Shown here: one piece after another, positions 34,500 through 46,707 of the stretch
Layout: the number at the start of each line of letters is the position of its first letter
How positions within the stretch are numbered: position 1 is the first letter of the stretch
Assembly (NCBI RefSeq): GCF_024158745.1
Contig: NZ_JAMZAW010000011.1
Location: forward strand, 1-64,000
From: Paenibacillus tyrphae
GTDB taxonomy: Bacteria; Bacillota; Bacilli; Paenibacillales; NBRC-103111
Reading direction: 5' to 3'
Length of the DNA: 64,000 nucleotides
Notes under the pieces: generated by a model
Database searches by the model: none
Seen by the model: the letters and a program-made list of their open reading frames with translations, nothing else
What the model was told of the DNA's origin: nothing
Made by a program: the position numbers and the translations under genes

Positions 34500-35627
34500 A
34501 TGACGGCCCACAATCAACACTCCGAAAATAACCACTGTGCGGGCTGCGGCGTAGCGCTCCAAACGGAGCAGCCGGACCAGCTCGGCTATGTCCCGGCTCA
34601 AGCGCTTGCGCGCACGCCGATCATTTGCCAGCGGTGTTTCCGCATCAAAAATTACAACGAAGCTTCGGGCATTACGCTCAATCAGGACGATTTTTTGCGG
34701 CTGCTCACCCATGTGGGGGGAACGGACTCGCTGGTCGTGAACATTGTCGATATTTTCGATTTCGAGGGCAGCATGATTTCCGGTCTGGCGCGGTTTGTCG
34801 GAACGAATCCGGTCATTCTGGTCGTGAACAAAATCGATCTGCTCCCCAAGGTGACGAACTACAACCGGATCGTGAACTGGGTGCAGAGACAGGCGAAGGA
34901 AGCGGGACTTCGGGTCGTGGAAGTCGTCCTGTGCTCGGCGAAAAAAAATATGGGCTTCGAGCGGGTCATCGAAGCGTTGGAGCTGCACCGCAAAGGGCGC
35001 GACATCTATGTCGTCGGGGCGACGAACGTCGGCAAATCGACGCTCATCAACCGGCTTATTCGCGATTACAGCGATTTGGACGCCGAGCTGACGGTTTCGC
35101 AATATCCGGGCACGACGCTTGACCTTGTGCGCATTCCGCTGGACGATGGCGCCTCGATCATCGATACGCCGGGCATCGTGTACAAGCATCGTCTGACGGA
35201 GCTCGTCAGCAAGAAAGATTTGATGAAGGTGATGCCGGACAGGCCGATCAAGCCGTTGGTGTTCCAGTTGAACGACCAGCAGACGATCTTCTTCGGCAGC
35301 TTGGCGCGCTTCGATTTCGTGCAGGGCGAACGGCAGTCGTTCACGTTCTACGTTTCCAACGCGCTCCAGGCCCACCGGACGAAGCTGGAGCGGGCGGACG
35401 AGCTGTACGAGGAGCACCGGGGCGTGCTTCTGGCGCCGCCAAGTCTGGAAGATCTGGAAGAATTGCCCAAGCTGACCAAACATCCGATCCGCATTCCGAA
35501 GAACGCGAATCTGGACGTTTCGGTCTCGGGACTCGGCTGGATCAAAGTAAACGGCACCGCCGGGGCGGATCTGGCCATCCACGTTCCCAAAGGCGTGAAG
35601 GTCGCGGTTCGGGAATCGGTCATTTAG
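34500..35627 (+). CDS. yqeH: YqeH, circularly permuted GTPase for 30S assembly
   Basis: 375 residues. An N-terminal zinc finger (CAGC...CQRC) is followed by GTPase motifs in permuted order: NKIDLL (G4), then GATNVGKST (G1), and DTPG (G3). YqeH acts in maturation of the small ribosomal subunit. It follows yqeG by seven bases and precedes aroE, as in Bacillus. Confidence 0.95.
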   Translation: MTAHNQHSENNHCAGCGVALQTEQPDQLGYVPAQALARTPIICQRCFRIKNYNEASGITLNQDDFLRLLTHVGGTDSLVVNIVDIFDFEGSMISGLARFVGTNPVILVVNKIDLLPKVTNYNRIVNWVQRQAKEAGLRVVEVVLCSAKKNMGFERVIEALELHRKGRDIYVVGATNVGKSTLINRLIRDYSDLDAELTVSQYPGTTLDLVRIPLDDGASIIDTPGIVYKHRLTELVSKKDLMKVMPDRPIKPLVFQLNDQQTIFFGSLARFDFVQGERQSFTFYVSNALQAHRTKLERADELYEEHRGVLLAPPSLEDLEELPKLTKHPIRIPKNANLDVSVSGLGWIKVNGTAGADLAIHVPKGVKVAVRESVI

Positions 35628-35651
35628 CGGGAGCGGGAGGAACGGGACTCA

Positions 35652-36521
35652 ATGAGCAAGCATAAACTGGACAGCCACACGATTTTGTACGGGGTGTTCG
35701 GCGATCCGATCCGGCATTCCAAATCGCCGATCATGCTGAACCGGGCATTCGAAGCGGCGGGAATCAACGCGGCGTACGGAGCGTTTCATATCCTGCCCGG
35801 CACGTTGAAGGACGCGGTGGCCGGCATCCGGGCGCTGCAATTCCGCGGGGTCAACGTGACGATTCCGCACAAGGTCGAGGTCATGTCCTATTTGGACGAA
35901 ATCGACGAAGGAGCCCGCGCCATCGGAGCGGTGAACACCATCGTCAACGAAGGCGGCCGGCTGATCGGCTACAATACCGACGGCATCGGCTACATGCGTT
36001 CGCTCCGCGAAGAGACGGGCATCTCGCTGAAGGGGCGCAAGGTGCTGATGATCGGCGCAGGGGGAGCGGCGCGCGGCGTCGGCTACGCGCTGGCCCGCGA
36101 AGGCGCGGAGCATATCTACATCGCCAATCGCACGAAGGAGAAGGCGCTGGACCTCGCTTCGTCGATGAGCGAATTCGGCAGCGTATCCGGGCACGGCCTG
36201 GACGAGATTCCGAAGCTGGCCGGAGAGGCCGCTCTGATCGTCAACAACACACTGCTCGGCATGCATCCGAACGTGGACGAGGTACCAATGGACATTTCGC
36301 TGATTCGTCCGGAGACGGTCGTCAGCGATCTGGTGTACAACCCGCTGATCACCCGTTTCTTGCGCGAAGCCCGCGATCAGCGCGGCGCCATCATTCACAG
36401 CGGCCTCGGCATGTTCATTTACCAAGGCGCCTACGCCTTCGAATATTGGACCGGCCAGCCCGCTCCGATCGCCGCCATGCGCGAAGTGGTGGAACAATCT
36501 TTTTCGGAATCGGAGCATTGA
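35652..36521 (+). CDS. aroE: Shikimate dehydrogenase
   Basis: 289 residues. FGDPIRHSKSPIMLNRAF binds shikimate (SKSP), NVTIPHK carries the catalytic Lys, and GAGGAARGVGYAL is the NADP-binding loop. It reduces 3-dehydroshikimate in aromatic amino acid synthesis. Good GGGAGG at 17-13 bases upstream. Ends the first block; a 415-base gap follows. Confidence 0.95.
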   Translation: MSKHKLDSHTILYGVFGDPIRHSKSPIMLNRAFEAAGINAAYGAFHILPGTLKDAVAGIRALQFRGVNVTIPHKVEVMSYLDEIDEGARAIGAVNTIVNEGGRLIGYNTDGIGYMRSLREETGISLKGRKVLMIGAGGAARGVGYALAREGAEHIYIANRTKEKALDLASSMSEFGSVSGHGLDEIPKLAGEAALIVNNTLLGMHPNVDEVPMDISLIRPETVVSDLVYNPLITRFLREARDQRGAIIHSGLGMFIYQGAYAFEYWTGQPAPIAAMREVVEQSFSESEH

Positions 36522-36612
36522 TTTCGAACATATTAAGTATGGGTTAGGCACGGATTTGGCAAGGATTTGTTTTGTGGGTTTTGGGTTTGGAGATGTTGCC
36601 GTACAGGTGGCT

Positions 36613-36688
36613 TCATGACAAGGTCATGAGCCCCTGACGGCCCGGTTTGCGCCTTGCGCCGACCAAGAGCTTCATGACAGCGTCATGA
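36613..36688. repeat. Two identical-arm palindromes TCATGAC-N3-GTCATGA
   Basis: tcatgacaaggtcatga (36613-36629) and tcatgacagcgtcatga (36672-36688), both within cttcatgaca...gtcatgag, 59 bases apart. They could be binding sites of one dimeric regulator, or copies of a dispersed repeat. The rest of the gap 36522-36936 holds the hairpin-rich stretch given next and no gene. Confidence 0.6.
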
Positions 36689-36842
36689 GGCGGCCCCTTC
36701 CCCACAGTCGAACAAAAAACGCACGACGCAACACAGCGCACCCGGGCATAACGTAGGAAGAGAACGCCGCATGCGAGCGTGTCCCGAAGGGACGAAAGCG
36801 TTCCTACGCCAACGTCCCTTCAACGCCGGCCCCGCAGCAGGC

Positions 36843-36915
36843 ACGCCCCTTTCGGGTGTCCAGAGGGCGCAGCCCTTTGGGGTCCTCCCTACCAGGGAGG
36901 ATTTAGGAGGGTGCT
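36843..36915. repeat. Hairpin-rich intergenic repeat candidate
   Basis: Contains gagggcgcagccctttggggt and the perfect hairpin cctccc-tacca-gggagg (36884-36900), followed by atttaggaggg. This composition looks like dispersed palindromic repeats seen in Bacillaceae genomes. It abuts the yqeI ribosome binding site. No second copy was found in the window. Confidence 0.35.
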
Positions 36916-36936
36916 ACTTAAGGAGGAACAACCACC

Positions 36937-37230
36937 ATGTTAACAGGCAAACAAAAACGGTATTTGCGCTCGTTGGCGCATCATATGAACCCGATCTTTC
37001 AGGTCGGCAAAGGCGGCGTAAACGATCATTTGATCCGGCACATCAGCGAGGCGCTGGAAGTCCGTGAGCTGATTAAAGTGACGGTGCTTAACAACTGTAT
37101 GGAGGACCGGAGCGAAGTAGCCGAGCAGTTGGCGCAAGGCGCCGGCGCGGAGCTGGTTCAAGTGATCGGCAAAATCATCGTGCTCTACAAGGAATCCCGC
37201 GAGCATAAAACGATCGAGCTTCCGGTTTAA
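36937..37230 (+). CDS. yqeI: YqeI, YhbY/CRM-type RNA-binding protein
   Basis: 97 residues. LTGKQKRYLRSLAHHMNPIF and FQVGKGG (GxxG loop) are the CRM/YhbY fold signature; it binds ribosomal precursor RNA. AAGGAGG lies twelve to seven bases before the ATG. The preceding frame from 36771 runs through repeats and is not coding. Confidence 0.93.
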   Translation: MLTGKQKRYLRSLAHHMNPIFQVGKGGVNDHLIRHISEALEVRELIKVTVLNNCMEDRSEVAEQLAQGAGAELVQVIGKIIVLYKESREHKTIELPV

Positions 37231-37278
37231 GCTAGGGCCGTAAAAGTGGCATTTCAGCTAAAAAGAGGGGGATGCCTG

Positions 37279-37866
37279 ATGAAGGTCGGTCTGATGGGCG
37301 GTACCTTCGATCCCGTTCATATCGGGCACTTGATTGCCGCCCAAAGCGTCTGCGAGAGGCTCGAACTCGACGAAGTATGGTTTATGCCGACGAACGTGCC
37401 TCCGCATAAAGAACAGGCGCCCGGGGCTTCCCCGCGGCAGCGGCTGGAGATGGTCGAGCTGGCCGTCGAAGGGCACCCGCACTTCCGGGCTTCGGATATG
37501 GAGCTGCGCAAAGGCGGCGTATCGTACAGCATCGAGACGGTAACGATGCTTCGGGCGCAGCATCCCGGTTATCGGTTTACTTATATTATCGGGGCGGATA
37601 TGGTCCGATATTTGCCGAAGTGGTACAAGATCGACGAGTTGGCCCGGCTGGTCACTTTCGCCGGATTGCAACGGCCTGGCTACGAAACGGGCTATGAGGG
37701 GCTTCCCGACGCCATTCGGCAGTCGGTGGAGCTTGTGCCGATGCCGCAAATCGAGCTGTCGTCCACAGTAATCCGGCAGCGGCGGGCTTCGGGACGATCG
37801 GTGCGTTACATGGTCCCGGACCGGGTAAATCATTATATCGAGGTGAACCGTTTGTATGAAGCGTGA
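37279..37866 (+). CDS. nadD: Nicotinate-nucleotide adenylyltransferase
   Basis: 195 residues. GGTFDPVHIGHL is the nucleotidyltransferase motif (HIGH-like), and SSTVIRQRRASG is the C-terminal ISSTxIR-type motif. It makes deamido-NAD. ATG 37279 with GAGGGGG eight bases before replaces the longer frame at 37246. The 3' end overlaps yqeK by eleven bases. Confidence 0.94.
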   Translation: MKVGLMGGTFDPVHIGHLIAAQSVCERLELDEVWFMPTNVPPHKEQAPGASPRQRLEMVELAVEGHPHFRASDMELRKGGVSYSIETVTMLRAQHPGYRFTYIIGADMVRYLPKWYKIDELARLVTFAGLQRPGYETGYEGLPDAIRQSVELVPMPQIELSSTVIRQRRASGRSVRYMVPDRVNHYIEVNRLYEA

Positions 37867-38437
37867 GGAAATGATCGAGTCGGTTCGCTCCCAGATGCCG
37901 GAGAAGCGCTGGAACCATACGCTTGGCGTCATGGAAACGGCGGTGCGGCTGGCGGAGCGCTATGGGGCGGACCCGGAAAAGGCAGAGCTGGCCGCCATCC
38001 TTCACGATGTCTGCAAATATTGGCGCGTGGACGAGCAAGCGCGCATCATTCGCGAGAACGGACTGCCTCAGGATTTGCTTGATTACGACAAAGAGCTGTG
38101 GCATGCCCATGCAGGCGCTTGGATCGCCCGGGAGCAGTACGGCGTAAGCGACGAGGAAGTATTGGATGCGATACGTTATCACACCTCGGGGCGCGCGCGG
38201 ATGACGCTGCTGGACAAGGTTGTTTGCCTGGCGGATTACATGGAGCCGGGCCGGGATTTTCCGGGCGTGCATAATATTCGCCAAAACGCCGAACATAGTT
38301 TAGAGAAGGCACTTATAACCGGATTTGACGGAACGATCCGTTTTTTATTGGATAAAGGCAAACGAATTTATCCGCTAACCTTTGAAGCTCGAAACGGACT
38401 GATCCGGGAGCTGGAGGAGCGGGGAGAATCGGTATGA
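37856..38437 (+). CDS. yqeK: YqeK, HD-domain hydrolase (Ap4A hydrolase family)
   Basis: 193 residues. Metal ligands of the HD domain are seen in RWNHTLGV (His), ILHDVCKY (HD) and a distal Asp in CLADYMEPGR. Members of this family split diadenosine tetraphosphate symmetrically. Translation is probably coupled to nadD through the overlap, and rsfS follows by 22 bases. Confidence 0.92.
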   Translation: MKREEMIESVRSQMPEKRWNHTLGVMETAVRLAERYGADPEKAELAAILHDVCKYWRVDEQARIIRENGLPQDLLDYDKELWHAHAGAWIAREQYGVSDEEVLDAIRYHTSGRARMTLLDKVVCLADYMEPGRDFPGVHNIRQNAEHSLEKALITGFDGTIRFLLDKGKRIYPLTFEARNGLIRELEERGESV

Positions 38438-38459
38438 TTCACTTACAGGAGGAAACGAT

Positions 38460-38807
38460 ATGACCATTCAACCGGATGAGCTTATGCAGCTCGTGGTCGA
38501 TGCGGCCGAAGACAAGAAAGCGATGGACGTAACGGCATTGAACCTGCGCGGGATTTCTTTGATTGCAGATTACTTCGTCATTTGCCACGGCAATTCCGAA
38601 ACGCAGGTGCAAGCGATCGCGACCGAAATTAAAAAACGTTCGGAAGAGCGCGGCGCACGAATTCGCGGCCTCGAAGGCATGGACACGGCCCGCTGGGTGC
38701 TTGTCGACTTGGGCGACGTCGTCGTTCACGTGTTTCACCGCGACGACCGCGAATATTACAACATCGAGCGGCTATGGTCCGACGCGAAAGTGGTCGAACG
38801 GGTATGA
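38460..38807 (+). CDS. rsfS: Ribosome silencing factor RsfS
   Basis: 115 residues. DVTALNLRGISLIADYFVIC and GLEGMDTARWVLVDLGDVVV are the RsfS/Iojap blocks. It binds uL14 and prevents subunit joining in starvation. AGGAGG is well placed. Its stop overlaps the next start (ATGA). Confidence 0.95.
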   Translation: MTIQPDELMQLVVDAAEDKKAMDVTALNLRGISLIADYFVICHGNSETQVQAIATEIKKRSEERGARIRGLEGMDTARWVLVDLGDVVVHVFHRDDREYYNIERLWSDAKVVERV

Positions 38808-39706
38808 GGCTGGAAGCCGGAACGATCCGACGTTTGGACGTGGCGAGGGAAGTATCGCCGCACGGCTATTTTTTGACGGACGGCACGCAGGACGTGCTGC
38901 TCCATTACAGCGAAGCCGCCGGGGAAGTGAAGCCGGGGGAGCAGGTTGAGGTATTTCTGTTTCACGACACCGAGGACAGGCTGGCGGCTACGATGCGCAA
39001 GCCGCTCGTGACGCTCGGAGAAGTCGCGCTTCTCGAAGTGGTTGACATCCATCCGCGCTTTGGCTGCTTTCTCGAAATGGGGCTCGGACGTCATCTGCTG
39101 CTTCCTTTTAAAGAACTGCCTGAGCTTAAGGAACTGCGTCCCGAAGTCGGAGACCGCGTGTTCGTCGTACTTGCCCACGACCGGCAAGGGCGGCTCGTCG
39201 CCAAAGTGGCCGGAGAAGACCGGCTCAAGCAGTTGTGCTTCGACGCTCCTTCAAGCTGGCGCAACACCTGGGTCGACGCCCGCGTCTATAAGCCGCTGCA
39301 AATGGGCTCGTTCGTCGTCTGCGACGGCGGCGTGGTCGGCTTCGGCGTCATCGGCTTCATTCATGCGTCCGAAAGAGCCCGGCTGCTGCGTCTCGGAGAA
39401 CAGGTGAAAGTACGCGTCACGTTCGTGCGCGAGGACGGCAACGTCAACTGCTCGATGCGCGAGCGTAAGGAAGTCGGGCGCGACACCGATTCGGAGAAGC
39501 TGCTGATCTTTCTGAAGGAACGCCCGAATCAGGCGATGCCGTATTCGGACGAAACCCCGGCCGATTTGATCAGCCAGCGGTTCGGCATGAGCAAATCCGC
39601 TTTCAAGCGCGCCATCGGCAAGCTGATGAAGGAAGGCCTGGTTTATCAGGAAGGCAGCTGGACCTACTTGAAAAAAGAAGCGGCATCGCAGCCGGCATCC
39701 GAATGA
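38804..39706 (+). CDS. CvfB/YitL-type S1 RNA-binding protein
   Basis: 300 residues with three S1-like domains and a C-terminal winged helix (MSKSAFKRAIGKLMKEGLVY), the CvfB arrangement known from Staphylococcus. CvfB binds RNA and influences virulence and RNA turnover there. Start is ATG 38804 overlapping rsfS; ATG 38774 is an alternative 30 bases earlier. Usually not part of the yqe block in B. subtilis. Confidence 0.88.
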   Translation: MRLEAGTIRRLDVAREVSPHGYFLTDGTQDVLLHYSEAAGEVKPGEQVEVFLFHDTEDRLAATMRKPLVTLGEVALLEVVDIHPRFGCFLEMGLGRHLLLPFKELPELKELRPEVGDRVFVVLAHDRQGRLVAKVAGEDRLKQLCFDAPSSWRNTWVDARVYKPLQMGSFVVCDGGVVGFGVIGFIHASERARLLRLGEQVKVRVTFVREDGNVNCSMRERKEVGRDTDSEKLLIFLKERPNQAMPYSDETPADLISQRFGMSKSAFKRAIGKLMKEGLVYQEGSWTYLKKEAASQPASE

Positions 39707-39755
39707 AGTCCGTTCGGAGCCGGCCTTTGTCTGTTCGGTGAAGGAGGAGCAAGCC

Positions 39756-40559
39756 GTGGCTTACGAACAATTTTCCTATCTATACGACCGGCTGATGGAG
39801 GATATGCCCTATGATGATTGGCTCCGCTTTGCGCGGGAATGCTGGGACAAGTTCGGGACGCCCCGAAACGTGGTTGATTTGGGCTGCGGCACCGGAAGCA
39901 TAGCGGTCCCTCTGGCGCAGCTCGGCTACGAAGTCGTCGGCATCGATCTGTCGGAGGACATGCTGTCCTTGGCCAGTCAAAAAACGGAAAGCGCCCAGCG
40001 GCACAAGTCTTTCCCTGCGGGCGGAAGCGTGATGTGGCTCCAACAGGACATGCGCGAATGGGAACTTGGCCGTCAGGTGGACGCGGTCATCTCGTTTTGC
40101 GATTGCTTGAACTATTTGCTGGAGGAAGAAGACATCGAGCGGACCTTCAAGCAAGTATATGACGGGCTCGCTCCTGGCGGGGTGTTCGTGTTCGATATGC
40201 ATACGCAGAGCCAGCTTCAGAGCTATGCGGAATCGCAGCCTTTTTTCTTAAATGACGACGACGTCGCCTACATCTGGACTTGCGATTTCGATCCGGGCCG
40301 CTGTGAAATCGAGCATGAGCTGACCTTGTTCGTGCGGGAAGGGGACACATGGGCGGAAGGGTCTGACGACGCCATTACGGAACGGTATCACCGGATCGAG
40401 GAGCTGCATGTGCAGCGGGCGTATCCGCTCGATTGGGTGCAGGAGCGGCTGCGGGCGGCCGGATTTAGCGAGACGGCATGCTATGCCGACTTTTCGTTCG
40501 AAGCGCCGACGGACGATACGCAGCGGGCGTTTTTTGTGGCCGTGAAGCAGCGGGATTGA
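39756..40559 (+). CDS. yqeM: YqeM, SAM-dependent methyltransferase
   Basis: 267 residues. VVDLGCGTGSIAVPLAQLGY is SAM motif I. The N-terminus MAYEQFSYLYDRLM matches YqeM when translation starts at GTG 39756, which has AAGGAGGAG at eight bases; GTG 39738 overlaps that site. Substrate unknown. In Bacillus this gene precedes comER and comEA. Confidence 0.9.
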   Translation: MAYEQFSYLYDRLMEDMPYDDWLRFARECWDKFGTPRNVVDLGCGTGSIAVPLAQLGYEVVGIDLSEDMLSLASQKTESAQRHKSFPAGGSVMWLQQDMREWELGRQVDAVISFCDCLNYLLEEEDIERTFKQVYDGLAPGGVFVFDMHTQSQLQSYAESQPFFLNDDDVAYIWTCDFDPGRCEIEHELTLFVREGDTWAEGSDDAITERYHRIEELHVQRAYPLDWVQERLRAAGFSETACYADFSFEAPTDDTQRAFFVAVKQRD

Positions 40560-40595
40560 GCTTGAAGTCGGGGCAAACGGACGCGGTACATTTCA

Positions 40596-40688
40596 TTAAC
40601 GCGTTAAATGGATAATCAGTTGCAGCAGGCACAGGATCATCCCCCATAGCGGGAGCGACAGCATGACCCCGTTGACGAATCCTTTCAT
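40596..40688 (-). CDS. Small membrane protein, 30 residues
   Basis: Between yqeM and the leuS leader a minus-strand ATG with CGGAGG nine bases before opens MKGFVNGVMLSLPLWGMILC and ends after LIIHLTR. One hydrophobic helix with positive ends. A good ribosome binding site and a lone position in a 620-base gap suggest a real small protein. Not recognised. Confidence 0.45.
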   Translation of the reverse strand: MKGFVNGVMLSLPLWGMILCLLQLIIHLTR

Positions 40689-40832
40689 GCGGCTCATCCT
40701 CCGTAAGCTTCGAATAGAAAACATTTATTAGAAAGTATGGCCAAGTTGCGGAGAATGTAACCGGGACGGGCCCGTTTGCGATTGGCAAGGCGGCGTTTTA
40801 TCCGGCAGCTTCGGGAAAATCGGGGGTCCGGC

Positions 40833-40862
40833 TTGACACGGAGGAATCGTTTTTCATATAAT
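40833..40862 (+). promoter_or_regulatory. Sigma-A promoter of leuS
   Basis: TTGACA (40833-40838), 18 bases, TATAAT (40857-40862): perfect hexamers. Confidence 0.8.
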
Positions 40863-40887
40863 GAATCCTAATTGGAGCATATATGCA

Positions 40888-41156
40888 AAAGGCCGTGACA
40901 AGAACTAGTAACTGCAGCGCTTTCTTTCAGAGAGCCGGTGGCGGGTGGGAACCGGTAGAAGCAGGCAGCGAACTCATCTTCGAGCCGTTTGGCCAAAAGA
41001 CCGCAACAAGCGCAAGCTTCGCCGGTCACAGCCATAAACGTACCCCGCGTTAAGGGGAGAGTGGGCCCAGGCAAAGCATGCTTGAGTCAACTAGGGTGGT
41101 ACCACGGGAAATAAGCCTCTCGTCCCTAGCGTTGCGCTAGCGATGAGGGCTTTTTT
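40888..41156 (+). promoter_or_regulatory. T-box leader of leuS, leucine specifier CUC
   Basis: The conserved T-box sequence agggtggtaccacgg is at 41093-41107. Stem I begins in cgtgacaagaactagtaa, and the specifier loop holds gaaCTCatc with CUC (Leu) at 40973-40975. A terminator (gcctctcgtccctagcg/cgctagcgatgagggc, 41114-41150, then six T) lies just before leuS. Uncharged tRNA-Leu should favour the antiterminator and so raise leuS expression. Confidence 0.93.
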
Positions 41157-41183
41157 GTTTGAATCGAAGGAGGTCTACACAGT

Positions 41184-43634
<2,451 letters not shown>

Positions 43635-43652
43635 GAAGCGGCGCCGGAAAAC

Positions 43653-43687
43653 AAAAAACCGCACTCCGGAATCGGAGCACGGCGGTT
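43653..43687 (-). terminator. Terminator of comER (and possibly leuS)
   Basis: aaccgc(acTCCGgaatCGGAgcac)ggcggtt stem, with six T on the minus strand. Confidence 0.75.
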
Positions 43688-43728
43688 CATAACGGAAAAG
43701 GACGTGAAAGCATCGCGTTCGGTTCGGC

Positions 43729-44553
43729 CTACGGGCTGAAAAAACGGGCTTTCACCTTTTCCACATCTTCATCGTATTTAGCATGAGTTGTGCGGATCAG
43801 GTCGTCAAAGACCCCGTACAACTCTTTTTGCATTATGCGGAGACCTTCCGCGGTAATACCGCCGGGAACGGACACCCGCTGCTGCAGGGAGGCGGGCGTG
43901 AAGCCTCCGGTGGTCAGCAGCCTGCCGGTGCCGAGCGTCATCTCGGCCGCAAGCTGCGTAGCCTCTGTCTCGGAGATGCCGGTGGCGGCAACCGCGGCGT
44001 CGACGAATTTTTGCACGAAAAAGGCGAGAAACGCCGGACCGCAGCTTGTAATGTCCGAAGAGACGCGCGTATGCTCCTCGCGGATGCGAATGGGGGCGCT
44101 AATGTGGGAGAGCAGCAGCTCCAGCCGGGCTTGATCCTCGTCGGTCATCCGGTCTCCGTAAATGCACAGCGTCGCACCGCTGAGCACATAGTTGGTAATG
44201 CTTGGAATGACCTTGGCGATTTTGCAAGGGAGCAGTTCTTCCAAATGACGAATCTGCACCGGGCTTGTAATGGAAACGACGATTGTTTCGGGAGCGACAA
44301 CATCCCGAATGTCGTCGATGACAGCTTTGAATTCCATAGGCTTGACGCACAGAAAAAGAAGCTGGGATCCGGCTGCGGCTTCCCTATTGGAGCGGGTTGT
44401 TTGCAGGCCCGGGTAGCTTTCCGCTAACTGCTCCGCTTTGCGGGCGGTGCGATTGGTCACAACAAGCTGCTCCGGGCTGACTGCGCCGGATTGAATGAAC
44501 GCTTCGATGAGAATACTGCCCATGCTGCCTGTTCCGATAAATCCTATTTGCAT
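43729..44553 (-). CDS. comER: ComER, pyrroline-5-carboxylate reductase-like protein
   Basis: 274 residues. MQIGFIGTGSMGSILIEAF is a Rossmann NAD(P) motif, and AGVxPxxLQQ-type C-terminal helices follow. ComER in Bacillus has this fold, is transcribed opposite to comEA, and has a role in competence and sporulation that is poorly understood. ATG 44553 after AGGGGGGATGG is chosen over the long frame to 44682. Divergent from comEA, as in B. subtilis. Confidence 0.88.
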   Translation of the reverse strand: MQIGFIGTGSMGSILIEAFIQSGAVSPEQLVVTNRTARKAEQLAESYPGLQTTRSNREAAAGSQLLFLCVKPMEFKAVIDDIRDVVAPETIVVSITSPVQIRHLEELLPCKIAKVIPSITNYVLSGATLCIYGDRMTDEDQARLELLLSHISAPIRIREEHTRVSSDITSCGPAFLAFFVQKFVDAAVAATGISETEATQLAAEMTLGTGRLLTTGGFTPASLQQRVSVPGGITAEGLRIMQKELYGVFDDLIRTTHAKYDEDVEKVKARFFSP

Positions 44554-44673
44554 GACCATCCCCCCTGATTGGATTGCAGCCTTTTTCATGTATATGAGAC
44601 AGATCGTAAAACCATGCATTCGATTTTTCGATATAGATTCGATCAAGATTCGATGAAGAAACGAGGTGGAGCA

Positions 44674-45261
44674 ATGCCCCATTTTTCGGAAAAAGCTTTG
44701 GTTCGTCTTGCCGGCCTGGTGCTTGCCGCTGGCATTATCATTGTACTGCTGCTATGGCGTCCTTGGACATCGGACGGGGTACCGGCGGGCTTTAAGGCGG
44801 CGGACGAGGAAATGAGAAAATTGCTTCAGGAGCAGAACGAGGCAAGACAGGTGAATGGGCTTTCGGGCGATGCGAAGGCAGCGAGAGGTGAAAAGAACCC
44901 TGCGGCGGAGCCGAAAGGGAACCCGGTCACGGAGAAGGCTTCCGCAGAGCCATCGCCCAAGCCTGCCGCAGCGGACAGTCCGCCGGAAGAAGCTTCCGCC
45001 GCCGGGGCGGCTTCCGATCCGGGAAAGGCCGCTGCCGGGAAGCCGGCGGAGAGCGCTCCGGGCAAAATCAATTTGAACACGGCTACCGCCAAACAGCTCG
45101 ACGAGCTCCCGGGAATCGGGGCTAGCCGGGCGCAAGCGATCGTCGAGCTTCGCAAGAAGCTCGGCGGTTCGTTCAAATCGGTGGACCAACTGCTGGAAGT
45201 GAAGGGAATCGGCGAAAAAATGCTGCAAAAAATAAAGCCTCTCGTCACTTTGGACCCTTGA
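44674..45261 (+). CDS. comEA: ComEA, DNA receptor for competence
   Basis: 195 residues. One N-terminal membrane helix (LVLAAGIIIVLLLW) and two C-terminal helix-hairpin-helix motifs: LPGIGASRAQAIV and VKGIGEKMLQKI, which bind double-stranded DNA at the cell surface. The linker between them is Ala/Pro/Lys/Glu-rich and of low complexity, and I see no folded middle domain as in Bacillus ComEA. Start ATG 44674 with GAGGTGGAG upstream. Confidence 0.9.
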   Translation: MPHFSEKALVRLAGLVLAAGIIIVLLLWRPWTSDGVPAGFKAADEEMRKLLQEQNEARQVNGLSGDAKAARGEKNPAAEPKGNPVTEKASAEPSPKPAAADSPPEEASAAGAASDPGKAAAGKPAESAPGKINLNTATAKQLDELPGIGASRAQAIVELRKKLGGSFKSVDQLLEVKGIGEKMLQKIKPLVTLDP

Positions 45262-45371
45262 TTCGACCAGGCCGTGCAATTATGTCAGGAATGTTTTGCG
45301 GAGAAAGCTTTCGTTTTGCTGCGGAATGTGCGAAAATAGGTACGATTATCCATCATTTCTGTTGATCATAA

Positions 45372-46676
<1,305 letters not shown>

Positions 46677-46707
46677 AGCCGGAAAAAATAAAGGAGCTTG
46701 AATCAGC

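Noticed and set aside
36771-37067. 98-codon frame before yqeI
   Set aside because: It runs through palindromic repeats and overlaps yqeI in another frame; no ribosome binding site or family.
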